Origin: Spirochaetae bacterium HGW-Spirochaetae-9
GTDB lineage: Bacteria; Spirochaetota; Spirochaetia; Treponematales; Rectinemataceae
DNA: 13,277 nucleotides
Direction of reading: 5' to 3'
Assembly (NCBI GenBank): GCA_002839205.1
Contig: PGXP01000011.1
Location: 1-13,277 of the forward strand
The translations under genes were made by a program, and so were the position numbers. The notes under the pieces are model-generated. The model was not told where the DNA came from. It was given only the letters and a program-made list of their open reading frames with translations, and ran no database searches. Of the stretch, positions 1 to 6,399 are shown in pieces. Position 1 is the stretch's first letter, and each line of letters opens with the position of its first letter.

Positions 1-1095
1 CTTCATCCCGAATCCGAAGGATTTGAGCCGGGCATAGAGATCGTCCTCCGACACCCTGTCCGAAGCATAGCCCACGCCGGCATTGCTGCTATGGGCGAGA
101 ACGCCCGCATAATTCTGTTTTCCATAGACGCCAAGATCCTTTATGACGATCTTCTCGCCGCTCGGAAGGGTCCGTCGGTAGGCTCCATCGCAATCGAATA
201 TGGTTTTCTTCGTGATGGCGCCCATGTCGAGTATGGAGGCCATGCTGAAGATCTTAAAGACAGACCCTGGCTCGTAGGAGTAGAGAGAAAGGAGATCCCT
301 CCGTTTTTCGATGTCGTAGGAAGCATAGTTGTTGAGATCGAATCCCGGTTCGCCCACATAGGCCAAAATCTCGCCTGTCCTCACGTCCATGGCTATGGCG
401 AAGGCTGCCTCGGCACCATTGGCCTTGACGGCATCCCCTATGACATCTTCGATCATAAACTGGAGATTGGCGTCGATGCTCAGGGTTACCGTGTCGCCGC
501 GGGGGGCCTTCCGGCTTGCGTCGAGGAGTCGGCCCGTGCCATCGGAAGCCTTTCTGGGTTTGGGTTTGAGTTCGTTCTCATATTTCACTTCTATGCCATC
601 GAGGCCTGCGTTGCCTTCACCCGTAAAACCGATGAGATGCGAAGCCAGCTTTCCCTCGGGATAAAGACGGCCGGAGATCTCGTCGGCCTGGACGCCCTGG
701 AATTTGCCTGTCTTTTTGGCTTCGATCAGAGGCTTCGCCGCTTCGGCAGAAATCCTCTTCGCAATATAGAAGTAGTTCTGGCTTCCGTCCTCATACCGCG
801 AGGCGATGGCGGAAGCTGGTATTCCGAGGAGCTTTGCAAGGTCCGGCAATTCCTGCCTGAAGGTATCGGCCTTCGTGGAAGGCCGCCACACAGAGATGTC
901 GTATTTGGGAACATCCATGGCCAGGGCTCTTCCATTCCTGTCCACGATGCTGCCCCGCTCGCCCGACTCATCGATGCTGGCATCGCCGGCATTTTCAGCG
1001 TTAAAAGCGAGCTGTGCGTATCTGGCTAAAACCAGTGCCGCAAATATGCCGAGAATCGCCAAGGCGAGAGCCAGGCGGAATTTCGTCGTTTTCAT
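1..1095 (-). CDS. ftsI: Class B penicillin-binding protein, FtsI-like transpeptidase (3' part missing)
   Basis: My reading of the minus strand gives 365 codons open to the left edge. The protein is a septal/elongation peptidoglycan DD-transpeptidase. An N-terminal membrane anchor lies at about residues 8-26. Then comes the class B dimerisation domain, with GSIVDRNGRALA near residue 50 and a GLDGIE motif. The catalytic domain shows the SxxK box (SVFK, Ser278/Lys281, in a YEPGS context typical of FtsI) and the SxN box (S336-S-N338). The KTG box would lie beyond the edge. The ATG at 1095 is used because the other nearby ATG at 1106 stops after four codons; its ribosome site is weak. It starts 23 bp after the lepB stop, so the two are probably co-transcribed and the PBP may be translated by coupling. 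FtsI versus another class B PBP (PBP2, SpoVD-like) cannot be settled without the C terminus. Confidence 0.9.
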   Translation of the reverse strand, partial: MKTTKFRLALALAILGIFAALVLARYAQLAFNAENAGDASIDESGERGSIVDRNGRALAMDVPKYDISVWRPSTKADTFRQELPDLAKLLGIPASAIASRYEDGSQNYFYIAKRISAEAAKPLIEAKKTGKFQGVQADEISGRLYPEGKLASHLIGFTGEGNAGLDGIEVKYENELKPKPRKASDGTGRLLDASRKAPRGDTVTLSIDANLQFMIEDVIGDAVKANGAEAAFAIAMDVRTGEILAYVGEPGFDLNNYASYDIEKRRDLLSLYSYEPGSVFKIFSMASILDMGAITKKTIFDCDGAYRRTLPSGEKIVIKDLGVYGKQNYAGVLAHSSNAGVGYASDRVSEDDLYARLKSFGFGMK

Positions 1096-1118
1096 TCATT
1101 ATCCATGCGTTCCAAAGG

Positions 1119-1589
1119 CTAGAGGCGGGGATAGAGAAGTACCCTCCCCAGTATATTGTTCATCGGCACTGGGCCGAACTCCCTTGAGTCGACGGATTCG
1201 TATTTATTGTCGCCAAGGAGGAAATACTCTTCCCGCTGGCTGGCCGCCTGCCCAAATCCAGGTTCGATCCATACGCGCTTGATGATCACTTTATGGTCAT
1301 CGGGCTTTATGGCAGCGACAATATCCCGGCTTGCCGGCCTTCCCCAGAGAAAAAAATATCCGCCCAGGGGATTTCTGAGCCCATAGGCTGCCTTGAAGAC
1401 AAAGACGATATCACCCGAACCGAAACTCGGAAGCATCGATCTTCCCTGCACGATGATCGTATCGACGATAAAGAATCTGCCTAAAAAGAGCCCGGCGATG
1501 ATTAAGGCCAGGATGAGGCCGATGTTCTCGCTGCGGGGACTCCTCCCTGAGGATCTTCGCCTGTCGCCCTTGCCGCCTAAAATTCCCAT
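1119..1589 (-). CDS. lepB: Signal peptidase I
   Basis: The 156-residue protein is a type I signal peptidase that cleaves signal peptides from exported proteins at the outer face of the inner membrane. One hydrophobic anchor covers about residues 23-40. The catalytic serine is Ser51 in GRSMLPSF, the general-base lysine is Lys104 in IIKRVW, and box E reads GDNKYESVDSREFG near the C terminus. It is short for the family (E. coli LepB is about twice as long) and resembles the compact single-anchor type. The frame stays open upstream to 1832, but I choose the ATG at 1589: it has an AGGA site at good spacing, and longer versions would add non-family sequence antisense to the M23 gene. It is the first gene of a minus-strand unit with the ftsI-like gene. 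Confidence 0.92.
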   Translation of the reverse strand: MGILGGKGDRRRSSGRSPRSENIGLILALIIAGLFLGRFFIVDTIIVQGRSMLPSFGSGDIVFVFKAAYGLRNPLGGYFFLWGRPASRDIVAAIKPDDHKVIIKRVWIEPGFGQAASQREEYFLLGDNKYESVDSREFGPVPMNNILGRVLLYPRL

Positions 1590-1659
1590 GATTTTCCTGT
1601 CCCTCGCAACGTTTCTTCGATTATATATCGGCGAAATTCTTCCGATACTGGAAAAACCT
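1590..1659. promoter_or_regulatory. Divergent intergenic promoter region between lepB and the M23 peptidase gene
   Basis: These 70 bp separate two divergent start codons, so both genes should have promoters here or inside the neighbouring 5' ends. An AT-rich core at 1621-1628 (TTATATAT) could serve as a -10 element in either direction. I see no convincing -35 hexamer for either strand, so exact promoters are not assigned. Ribosome sites lie at both ends: an AGGA before lepB on the minus strand and GGAAAA before 1660 on the plus strand. Confidence 0.4.
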
Positions 1660-3090
1660 ATGCATATCACTACCGACAAGGCAGGGGGCAGGCAGGATGT
1701 TTCTGCCCAAGTGGCCTTCCGATCCAAGCCTTTCCTCACTATTCTCGATGGCAAGCCTGCCGCCAAGCATAAAAACCGCCGAACCACGAATGCTCCGAAA
1801 GAAATTCGCTCAAAAACTTCCCCCTCGCCCACCGTCCGATTCGAGAAACCTTTTATCCCGAGCCCGGCTTCGGCACTGCAGAAAAACAGCGTCAGGCTGA
1901 AGTCCTACGCTCAGGAAGGCATACAAAAAGCCTTCGTCGAGGGCAGGTCCAGAATCAATGCCACCTCGAAGAGCCTTGCCGGCAAGGTCCGCAGCATCTT
2001 CAAGGCAAAGGCCACGAAAGTGGAAGTTGTCACGCCAGAAGCCAACCCCACCCTCGCCCCCGCTCCCTTGCCGGCAAAAACCGCCAAGAGTCCGGCGGCT
2101 GCGCTGAAAACCCTGACAGCCGGCATTCAGTCGTTCAAGTTCAGGTCGCTGCACGCACCGAGAATAGCCATCATAGGGATAATCGCCGTTATCGCACTGA
2201 CAGCCGCAACGGCAGCCATCATAAGCGCCACAAGCTTTCCGGTGACGCAAGGCAGCTTGCTTCTTCCCGATGAAGAATCGGCCCAAGCCGCGCTGATGGC
2301 ATACCTGGAGCCTGAATCGGGCAGTGCCGAAGAACTCCCCAAAGGCGCATTGCCTCCTATCCCCGTCTCGGTGAGGATCGGGAGTTATTCGATTAAAAGC
2401 GGCGATACGCTGGAAAAGATTGCCAAACGCTTTGGACTCAGGCAGGATACGATCATCTCAGCCAATGGCCTTCAGAGCGCCTCATCCATCCGCCCGGGCG
2501 TACAGCTCAGAATACCCAATATGGACGGCATCAGCCACAAGGTGCGGAGTGGAGAAAACCTTTCATATCTGGCTAAAACATATGCGATCGACATCACGCG
2601 CATTGTGGATGCCAACGACCTGGCGAGCGGAACCATCAGCGCTGGACAGAGCCTCTTCATTCCCAACGCCCGCCTCTCATCGGCATCCCTGCGCAATTTC
2701 TACGGCGAACGTTTTGTCTGGCCGGCACGGGGGCGCATCTCTTCTCCCTTCGGATACAGGGCTAATCCTTTCACAGGCCTGCGAACCTACCATTCTGCCA
2801 TCGATATCGTCATCTCACCCGGAACCAAGGTCAAGGCTACCGCCGAGGGCAGTGTCGCCGATACCGGCTACAATTCGGTTTTCGGCAACTACATCATCCT
2901 GAAACATGCCAGCGGCTACCAATCGCTGTATGCCCACCTGAGCAGCATCGGCGTAAAGGAAGGCTCATCGGTAGCCCAGGGTGCCATGATCGGGCTCTCG
3001 GGCAATACGGGGCAGAGCACGGGCCCCCATCTCCACTTCAGCATCTTCAAGAATGGCCAGGCCCTCGATCCGACAAAGTACGTGAAATAG
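1660..3090 (+). CDS. Membrane-anchored LysM/M23 peptidoglycan endopeptidase
   Basis: The 476-residue protein is predicted to bind and cut peptidoglycan peptide bridges in the periplasm. Order of parts: a basic, Lys/Pro/Ala-rich cytoplasmic region (about residues 1-165), one transmembrane helix (about 169-190), a linker, LysM 1 (about 243-287), LysM 2 (about 290-336), then an M23/LytM domain (about 355-470). Zinc ligands are visible as H378xxxD382 and H457-L-H459 (GPHLHF), with YAHL between, so the enzyme looks active rather than a degenerate EnvC-like activator. The frame is open upstream to 1393, but that stretch is antisense to lepB. The ATG at 1660 has a GGAAAA site and clears the lepB start, so I use it. 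The long cytosolic tail is unusual for this family. The gene is followed by a terminator and is probably a single transcription unit. Confidence 0.9.
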   Translation: MHITTDKAGGRQDVSAQVAFRSKPFLTILDGKPAAKHKNRRTTNAPKEIRSKTSPSPTVRFEKPFIPSPASALQKNSVRLKSYAQEGIQKAFVEGRSRINATSKSLAGKVRSIFKAKATKVEVVTPEANPTLAPAPLPAKTAKSPAAALKTLTAGIQSFKFRSLHAPRIAIIGIIAVIALTAATAAIISATSFPVTQGSLLLPDEESAQAALMAYLEPESGSAEELPKGALPPIPVSVRIGSYSIKSGDTLEKIAKRFGLRQDTIISANGLQSASSIRPGVQLRIPNMDGISHKVRSGENLSYLAKTYAIDITRIVDANDLASGTISAGQSLFIPNARLSSASLRNFYGERFVWPARGRISSPFGYRANPFTGLRTYHSAIDIVISPGTKVKATAEGSVADTGYNSVFGNYIILKHASGYQSLYAHLSSIGVKEGSSVAQGAMIGLSGNTGQSTGPHLHFSIFKNGQALDPTKYVK

Positions 3091-3137
3091 AGAGAGGCCG
3101 GGCCAGCTGGCAAGGTTTCCCTGCCGCCATGCGTTAG

Positions 3138-3178
3138 AAAAAGGATACAGACCCTCTGCAGAGACTGTATCCTTTTTT
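3138..3178 (+). terminator. Intrinsic terminator after the M23 peptidase gene
   Basis: A perfect 13-bp stem pairs AAAAAGGATACAG (3138-3150) with CTGTATCCTTTTT (3165-3177), followed by one more T. The 14-base loop contains the palindrome CTCTGCAGAG (3154-3163), which can extend the structure. It begins 47 bp after the stop codon. The A-run on the 5' arm also gives a T-run on the other strand, so it could terminate in both directions, but there is no minus-strand gene to its right in the near region. Confidence 0.93.
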
Positions 3179-3242
3179 ATATCTATTTCCTTCTCACGTG
3201 CTGATTATGGCACAGAGAATACTACCATCGATAATTTTTCTA

Positions 3243-3263
3243 TATAATATAATGACATATAAT
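3243..3263 (+). promoter_or_regulatory. AT-rich cluster of TATAAT-like -10 boxes upstream of the sigma factor gene
   Basis: Three exact TATAAT hexamers start at 3243, 3248 and 3258 in a very AT-rich tract that stands out from the GC-rich surroundings. No good TTGACA-like -35 is visible at 17 bp from any of them. They could be a sigma-70-type promoter giving a leader of about 55-75 nt, or simply an easily melted or bendable region upstream of the sigma-54-like element at 3286. Confidence 0.4.
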
Positions 3264-3285
3264 TTTTATACGATTTATTCATTTA

Positions 3286-3301
3286 TGGCATGGCGATTGC
3301 T
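3286..3301 (+). promoter_or_regulatory. Sigma-54-type -24/-12 promoter candidate
   Basis: The sequence TGGCATGGCGATTGCT matches the RpoN consensus TGGCAYG-N4-TTGCW at every specified base, and the invariant GG and GC are 12 bp apart as required. The -12 position would be 3300, placing the start of transcription near 3312, just before the Shine-Dalgarno AGGAGG (3313-3318) and 13 nt before the ATG. That leader is very short, which is the main argument against it. If real, expression of this sigma factor depends on RpoN and an ATP-driven enhancer-binding activator, as rpoS does in Borrelia. Confidence 0.55.
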
Positions 3302-3312
3302 TCTCTTTTTTC

Positions 3313-3318
3313 AGGAGG
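3313..3318 (+). promoter_or_regulatory. Consensus Shine-Dalgarno of the sigma factor gene
   Basis: AGGAGG lies 6 bp before the ATG at 3325. It is the strongest ribosome site in the window and fixes the start of the sigma factor gene. Confidence 0.88.
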
Positions 3319-3324
3319 ACTACC

Positions 3325-4158
3325 ATGCTTAACCTTGCAGCCAACGATGAATGCCTCTCCAGCTATTTTGTATCCATTAAGGGTATCGCGCTTCTAACAA
3401 GGGAAGAAGAGGAGGATTTGTCGCGCAAGATAGCACAAGGCGACAAATCTGCCATGAAACGTCTCATCGAGGCTAATCTCAGGCTCGTGGTGCGCATTGC
3501 CAGGTCCATGTGGAATCCCTCACTCAGCCTCATCGACCTCATACAGGAAGGCAATATCGGCCTTATGAAGGCCGCCGAAAAATTTGACGGAACAAGAAAG
3601 GTTAAATTTTCAACCTACGCCGCCTGGTGGATTCGCCAGTCGATAGGACGCTCACTGGTGAACACCGGAAGAGCCATTCGCCTCCCCCACAGGAAAGAAG
3701 AGCTCATTCGAAAAGTGCAGGCTGAAAAGAGCATCATGAGTCAGGTTCTGGACAGACAGCCTACGACGAGGGAGATTTCGACAAAGCTGGGCATCACCGA
3801 GAAAAAGCTCAACGATGTCCTGGTATTCTCCGAAAGAATTTGCGGCTTTGAATCGCAGGTGGACCAGGATAAGGTCGATCTCCTCGATTACTACGAAGAT
3901 TATACCTACTCGCCGGAAAAACTGTTTGGCGATTACATTGTCAAGGAGCAGACTTCAAGACTCCTCTCGGTGCTCGGGGAAAGGGAAAGGAAGGTTATCA
4001 ACCAGCGCTACGAGATAGGCGGGCGCAAGCGCCGTTCCCTCAAGCAGATGGGGGGCGAGATGGGTCTCTCCCCGGAGACGGTCCGCCATATCGAAAAAAA
4101 AGCCCTGGGCAAAATGCAAACCGAAGCGGCCAAAGGCTACCTCTGCATGACTGCCTGA
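3325..4158 (+). CDS. RpoS/RpoD-like sigma-70 family RNA polymerase sigma factor
   Basis: The 277-residue protein should direct RNA polymerase to a subset of promoters. A short region 1.2 (about residues 8-40) is followed by region 2 (about 44-114). Region 2 contains IEANLRLVVRIAR, the core-binding LIDLIQEGNIGLMKA and the -10 recognition helix segment FSTYAAWWIRQSI. Region 3 covers about 123-200, and region 4 about 209-267 with the helix-turn-helix SLKQMGGEMGLSPETVRHIE. It lacks region 1.1 and the large non-conserved insert of primary sigma factors, so it looks like an alternative group 2 (RpoS-like) factor. It has its own terminator-bounded promoter region with a sigma-54-like element. It sits between an M23 hydrolase and a polysaccharide deacetylase, which suggests, but does not prove, an envelope- or stress-related regulon. 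The downstream gene starts 71 bp after its stop and could be co-transcribed. Confidence 0.93.
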   Translation: MLNLAANDECLSSYFVSIKGIALLTREEEEDLSRKIAQGDKSAMKRLIEANLRLVVRIARSMWNPSLSLIDLIQEGNIGLMKAAEKFDGTRKVKFSTYAAWWIRQSIGRSLVNTGRAIRLPHRKEELIRKVQAEKSIMSQVLDRQPTTREISTKLGITEKKLNDVLVFSERICGFESQVDQDKVDLLDYYEDYTYSPEKLFGDYIVKEQTSRLLSVLGERERKVINQRYEIGGRKRRSLKQMGGEMGLSPETVRHIEKKALGKMQTEAAKGYLCMTA

Positions 4159-4229
4159 CAGCGGCGCGGATCTCGTTTCCAGCCTGGTTTGTGCTTGTCC
4201 AAAGTTCTCCGCCTCGATAGTATTCCCGC

Positions 4230-5390
4230 GTGGCAGAGAAAAAACGCACCGGGGTAAGAAAAAAGGCTTTTCGCAACAACAAAAGCTGGACCATCCACAG
4301 GATGGCGGCTTTTGTTGCGCTTGCCATGGCCATCACGGTGGCTGTGGCGCTGATCGCCCGTCAAAAATCAGAAAAAATAGTGCAGCCCTCTCTTCCTTCC
4401 ACGACTATCTGGCCCTATGGACTGCCCGAATACCATATAGAACTGCCTGAAGGCATAGAACTGCCTGAAGGCTACGAGGACCTCCTTCCGGCGGAGACCG
4501 ATATGGCACTTCCTGTCACTGAGAAGAAAAATGACAATGCGGAAAAACCTGTCGAAAAAACGGCGAAACAAAGCGGCAATAAGCCAGACCTGACCATCCA
4601 GCCCCCCCTGCCCTCAAAGCCACGGGCCGAATCCTATGTGCTCAGCGTTCGCGAGGAAATGCTCAAGGAGGGGCGCAAACCCACCCTCCTCATCGTCATC
4701 GATGACGCCGGATACAATCTGGAGCAACTGAGGCCTTTCCTCGCACTTCCCTTCCCCCTGACGATCGCGGTACTGCCTCAGGTGGATCAGAGCGTGGAAG
4801 CTGCGAGGCTGGCCGCCGAGGCCGGGAAGGAAGTCATATTGCACCAGCCCATGCAGGCGCTTAGAGGCAACGATCCTGGACCGGGGGCGATTCTTCTCGG
4901 AATGTCGAGGGAGGAAGCGAGCATTGTAGCCACGGGTAATCTGGACAGCCTTCAGGGAGCGGTCGGCATGAACAACCACATGGGATCGGCAGTAACGAGG
5001 CATGAGCCTCTTATGGGGGCTCTCCTCGATCTTGCCAAAAGGCGTGGTATCTATTATCTTGACTCCAGGACGGTTGCGGGCACAGCCACTGCGGCTCTGT
5101 GCCTGGAATTATCCATACCATATTGGGAGCGTGACGTGTTTCTTGACAACACCGGCGATAAGCAATCCATCCTCCACGCTCTCGATGAGGGCAAAAAAAT
5201 AGCCTCGGCCAAAGGTGCCTCCGTGCTTATTGGCCATGTCTGGTCTGCGGAACTCGCCCAAACCCTCATGGACATCTACCCCCAGCTCTACGAGGAAGGC
5301 TACTCCCTTTCGACAATCTCCAAATACATGATCAGGAACGCGGTCGGAGAGAACGCGTCGGAACACGACGATGCTCGTCCTGGGGATTGA
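4230..5390 (+). CDS. Divergent polysaccharide deacetylase (YibQ family)
   Basis: The 386-residue protein has a basic N terminus, one transmembrane anchor (about residues 26-43), a low-complexity Pro/Glu/Lys linker (about 50-135) and a catalytic-like domain (about 150-368). Family motifs are IDDAG (D158-D159), the HQPM box (H205), NNHMGS (N248-H250), FLD (304-306) and IGH (335-336). It is probably a periplasmic carbohydrate deacetylase-like enzyme; the true substrate of this family is not settled. The start is GTG, because a TAG lies in frame at 4218. The next candidate, ATG 4302, would remove the basic residues that orient the anchor with the domain outside. The ribosome site is weak. In E. 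coli yibQ follows the M23-type envC; here an M23 gene is also nearby, with the sigma factor between them. It overlaps tsaD by 20 bp. Confidence 0.87.
   Translation: MAEKKRTGVRKKAFRNNKSWTIHRMAAFVALAMAITVAVALIARQKSEKIVQPSLPSTTIWPYGLPEYHIELPEGIELPEGYEDLLPAETDMALPVTEKKNDNAEKPVEKTAKQSGNKPDLTIQPPLPSKPRAESYVLSVREEMLKEGRKPTLLIVIDDAGYNLEQLRPFLALPFPLTIAVLPQVDQSVEAARLAAEAGKEVILHQPMQALRGNDPGPGAILLGMSREEASIVATGNLDSLQGAVGMNNHMGSAVTRHEPLMGALLDLAKRRGIYYLDSRTVAGTATAALCLELSIPYWERDVFLDNTGDKQSILHALDEGKKIASAKGASVLIGHVWSAELAQTLMDIYPQLYEEGYSLSTISKYMIRNAVGENASEHDDARPGD
4272..4319 (+). other. Long imperfect hairpin inside the deacetylase 5' coding region
   Basis: Three helices stack with small bulges: CGCAAC (4272-4277) with GTTGCG (4314-4319), AAAAGC (4281-4286) with GCTTTT (4308-4313), and CCATCC (4291-4296) with GGATGG (4300-4305), closing on the loop ACA. 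This makes 18 pairs over 48 bases. It covers codons 15-30 and includes the internal ATG at 4302. It could be an RNA structure that limits expression, a weak terminator or attenuator for the sigma factor message (the 3' arm carries TTTTGTT), or chance. Confidence 0.55.
4437..4472 (+). repeat. Two-copy 18-bp tandem repeat in the deacetylase linker
   Basis: The unit ATAGAACTGCCTGAAGGC is present twice without any mismatch (4437-4454 and 4455-4472). It encodes the doubled peptide IELPEG in the non-catalytic linker and keeps the reading frame. It looks like a recent slippage duplication in a tolerant region. Confidence 0.9.
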
Positions 5391-6399
5391 ATCCTCCTGC
5401 GATGAGTGTTCGGCAGCGGTGGTGGAAGATGGCAGAAAGGTGCTTTCGAACATCGTTGCCACACAGATTCCCCTCCATGCCCAATACCAGGGTGTTGTAC
5501 CCGAAATAGCCAGCCGCGCGCATACGCGATGGATTGAGGGCGTCGTCAGGGAAGCCCTGGGCGGTGCATCCATCCATCCGGAGCAGGTGGACGGCATCGC
5601 CGCCACCTTTCAGCCTGGACTGATCGGCTCGCTGGCCGTGGGGCTCTCCTTTGCGAAGGCCATGGCCTTCGCCCTCGAAAAGCCCTTCAAGGGCATCAAC
5701 CATATGCTCGCACACCTCTATGCGCCGCGTCTTGCCGGCGACATAGCCTATCCCTTCATTGGCCTCCTTGTTTCGGGCGGCCACTCGATCATCTGCCGTG
5801 CCGATGATTTCGACAGGATCGAAGTCCTTGGAACAACGATAGACGATGCGGTGGGGGAAGCCTTCGACAAAGTAGCCAAGCACTATGGCTATGGGTACCC
5901 GGGCGGCCAGGTGATCGACGAAATGGCCGAGAAAGGCGACGAAAGAGCCTTCAAATTCCCTACACCATCCCTCCATAAAGGCAATCACCGTTACGATCTT
6001 TCGTATTCGGGGCTCAAAACGGCTGTTATCCATCATCTCGAGAATTTCCGAAGGCCAGATGTCGAGGCAAGCCCCGAGAATATCGCCGCTTCCTTCAGGA
6101 AAGCTGCGATAGACATGCTGCTGGCCAAGCTCCTCCTCGCCGCCCAGGACACTGGCATCAACAGGATTGTGGCCGGGGGCGGCGTGGCGGCCAACGCCTA
6201 TCTGCGGCGACAACTGGGAGGTCGCAGCGATCTTGAAGTGCATTTCCCTCCACTTTCACTCTGCGGAGACAATGGAGCCATGGTGGCAGGCATAGCATAC
6301 CGATATTTTGAACGAGGGGAGAGGGATGGGCTGGACCTCGCGCCCCAGTCGCGCGTGCCCATCTATAAGCGCGGGGCTGGCGGAGAAAAAACGGCATGA
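5371..6399 (+). CDS. tsaD: tRNA N6-threonylcarbamoyladenosine synthase subunit TsaD
   Basis: TsaD transfers the threonylcarbamoyl group to A37 of ANN-decoding tRNAs with TsaB and TsaE, in the cytoplasm. The 342-residue length fits the family (about 335-345). Visible signatures are the N-terminal GIESSCDE, the metal ligands H111 and H115 in INHMLAHLYA, LVSGGHS (about 134-139), YGYPGGQ, DLSYSGLKTAV, VAGGGVAAN and the metal ligand D300 in LCGDNGAM. The ATG at 5371 gives the exact family N terminus. The gene overlaps the end of the deacetylase by 20 bp, and its own stop overlaps the next start as ATGA, so translation is probably coupled across the three genes. tsaB and tsaE are not in the window. 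Confidence 0.97.
   Translation: MLVLGIESSCDECSAAVVEDGRKVLSNIVATQIPLHAQYQGVVPEIASRAHTRWIEGVVREALGGASIHPEQVDGIAATFQPGLIGSLAVGLSFAKAMAFALEKPFKGINHMLAHLYAPRLAGDIAYPFIGLLVSGGHSIICRADDFDRIEVLGTTIDDAVGEAFDKVAKHYGYGYPGGQVIDEMAEKGDERAFKFPTPSLHKGNHRYDLSYSGLKTAVIHHLENFRRPDVEASPENIAASFRKAAIDMLLAKLLLAAQDTGINRIVAGGGVAANAYLRRQLGGRSDLEVHFPPLSLCGDNGAMVAGIAYRYFERGERDGLDLAPQSRVPIYKRGAGGEKTA

Noticed and set aside
91..1029. A 312-codon open frame on the plus strand
   Set aside because: The opposite strand encodes the FtsI-like PBP with membrane anchor, SxxK and SxN motifs; the plus frame resembles no family.
1393..1659. N-terminal extension of the M23 protein to an upstream ATG
   Set aside because: It would lie wholly antisense to lepB and its promoter region; the ATG at 1660 has its own ribosome site.
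1590..1832. N-terminal extension of LepB to 1832
   Set aside because: The added residues are not LepB-like and overlap the M23 start. The ATG at 1589 has an AGGA site and gives a normal compact signal peptidase.
3102..3111. Palindrome GCCAGCTGGC after the M23 stop
   Set aside because: Only a 10-base palindrome with no T-run; the real terminator is the 13-bp stem at 3138-3178.
3208..3223. A second sigma-54-like half-site (TGGCAC) upstream of the sigma factor gene
   Set aside because: The -24 half is good, but the bases at the -12 position do not read TTGC, so it is not a promoter by itself.
4302..4304. Internal ATG as the true start of the deacetylase
   Set aside because: It would drop the positive residues ahead of the membrane helix and reverse the predicted topology, and it sits inside a stable hairpin. 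GTG 4230 is preferred.
5332..6243. A 303-codon minus-strand frame opposite tsaD
   Set aside because: It lies antisense to TsaD, whose motifs are complete; no independent support.
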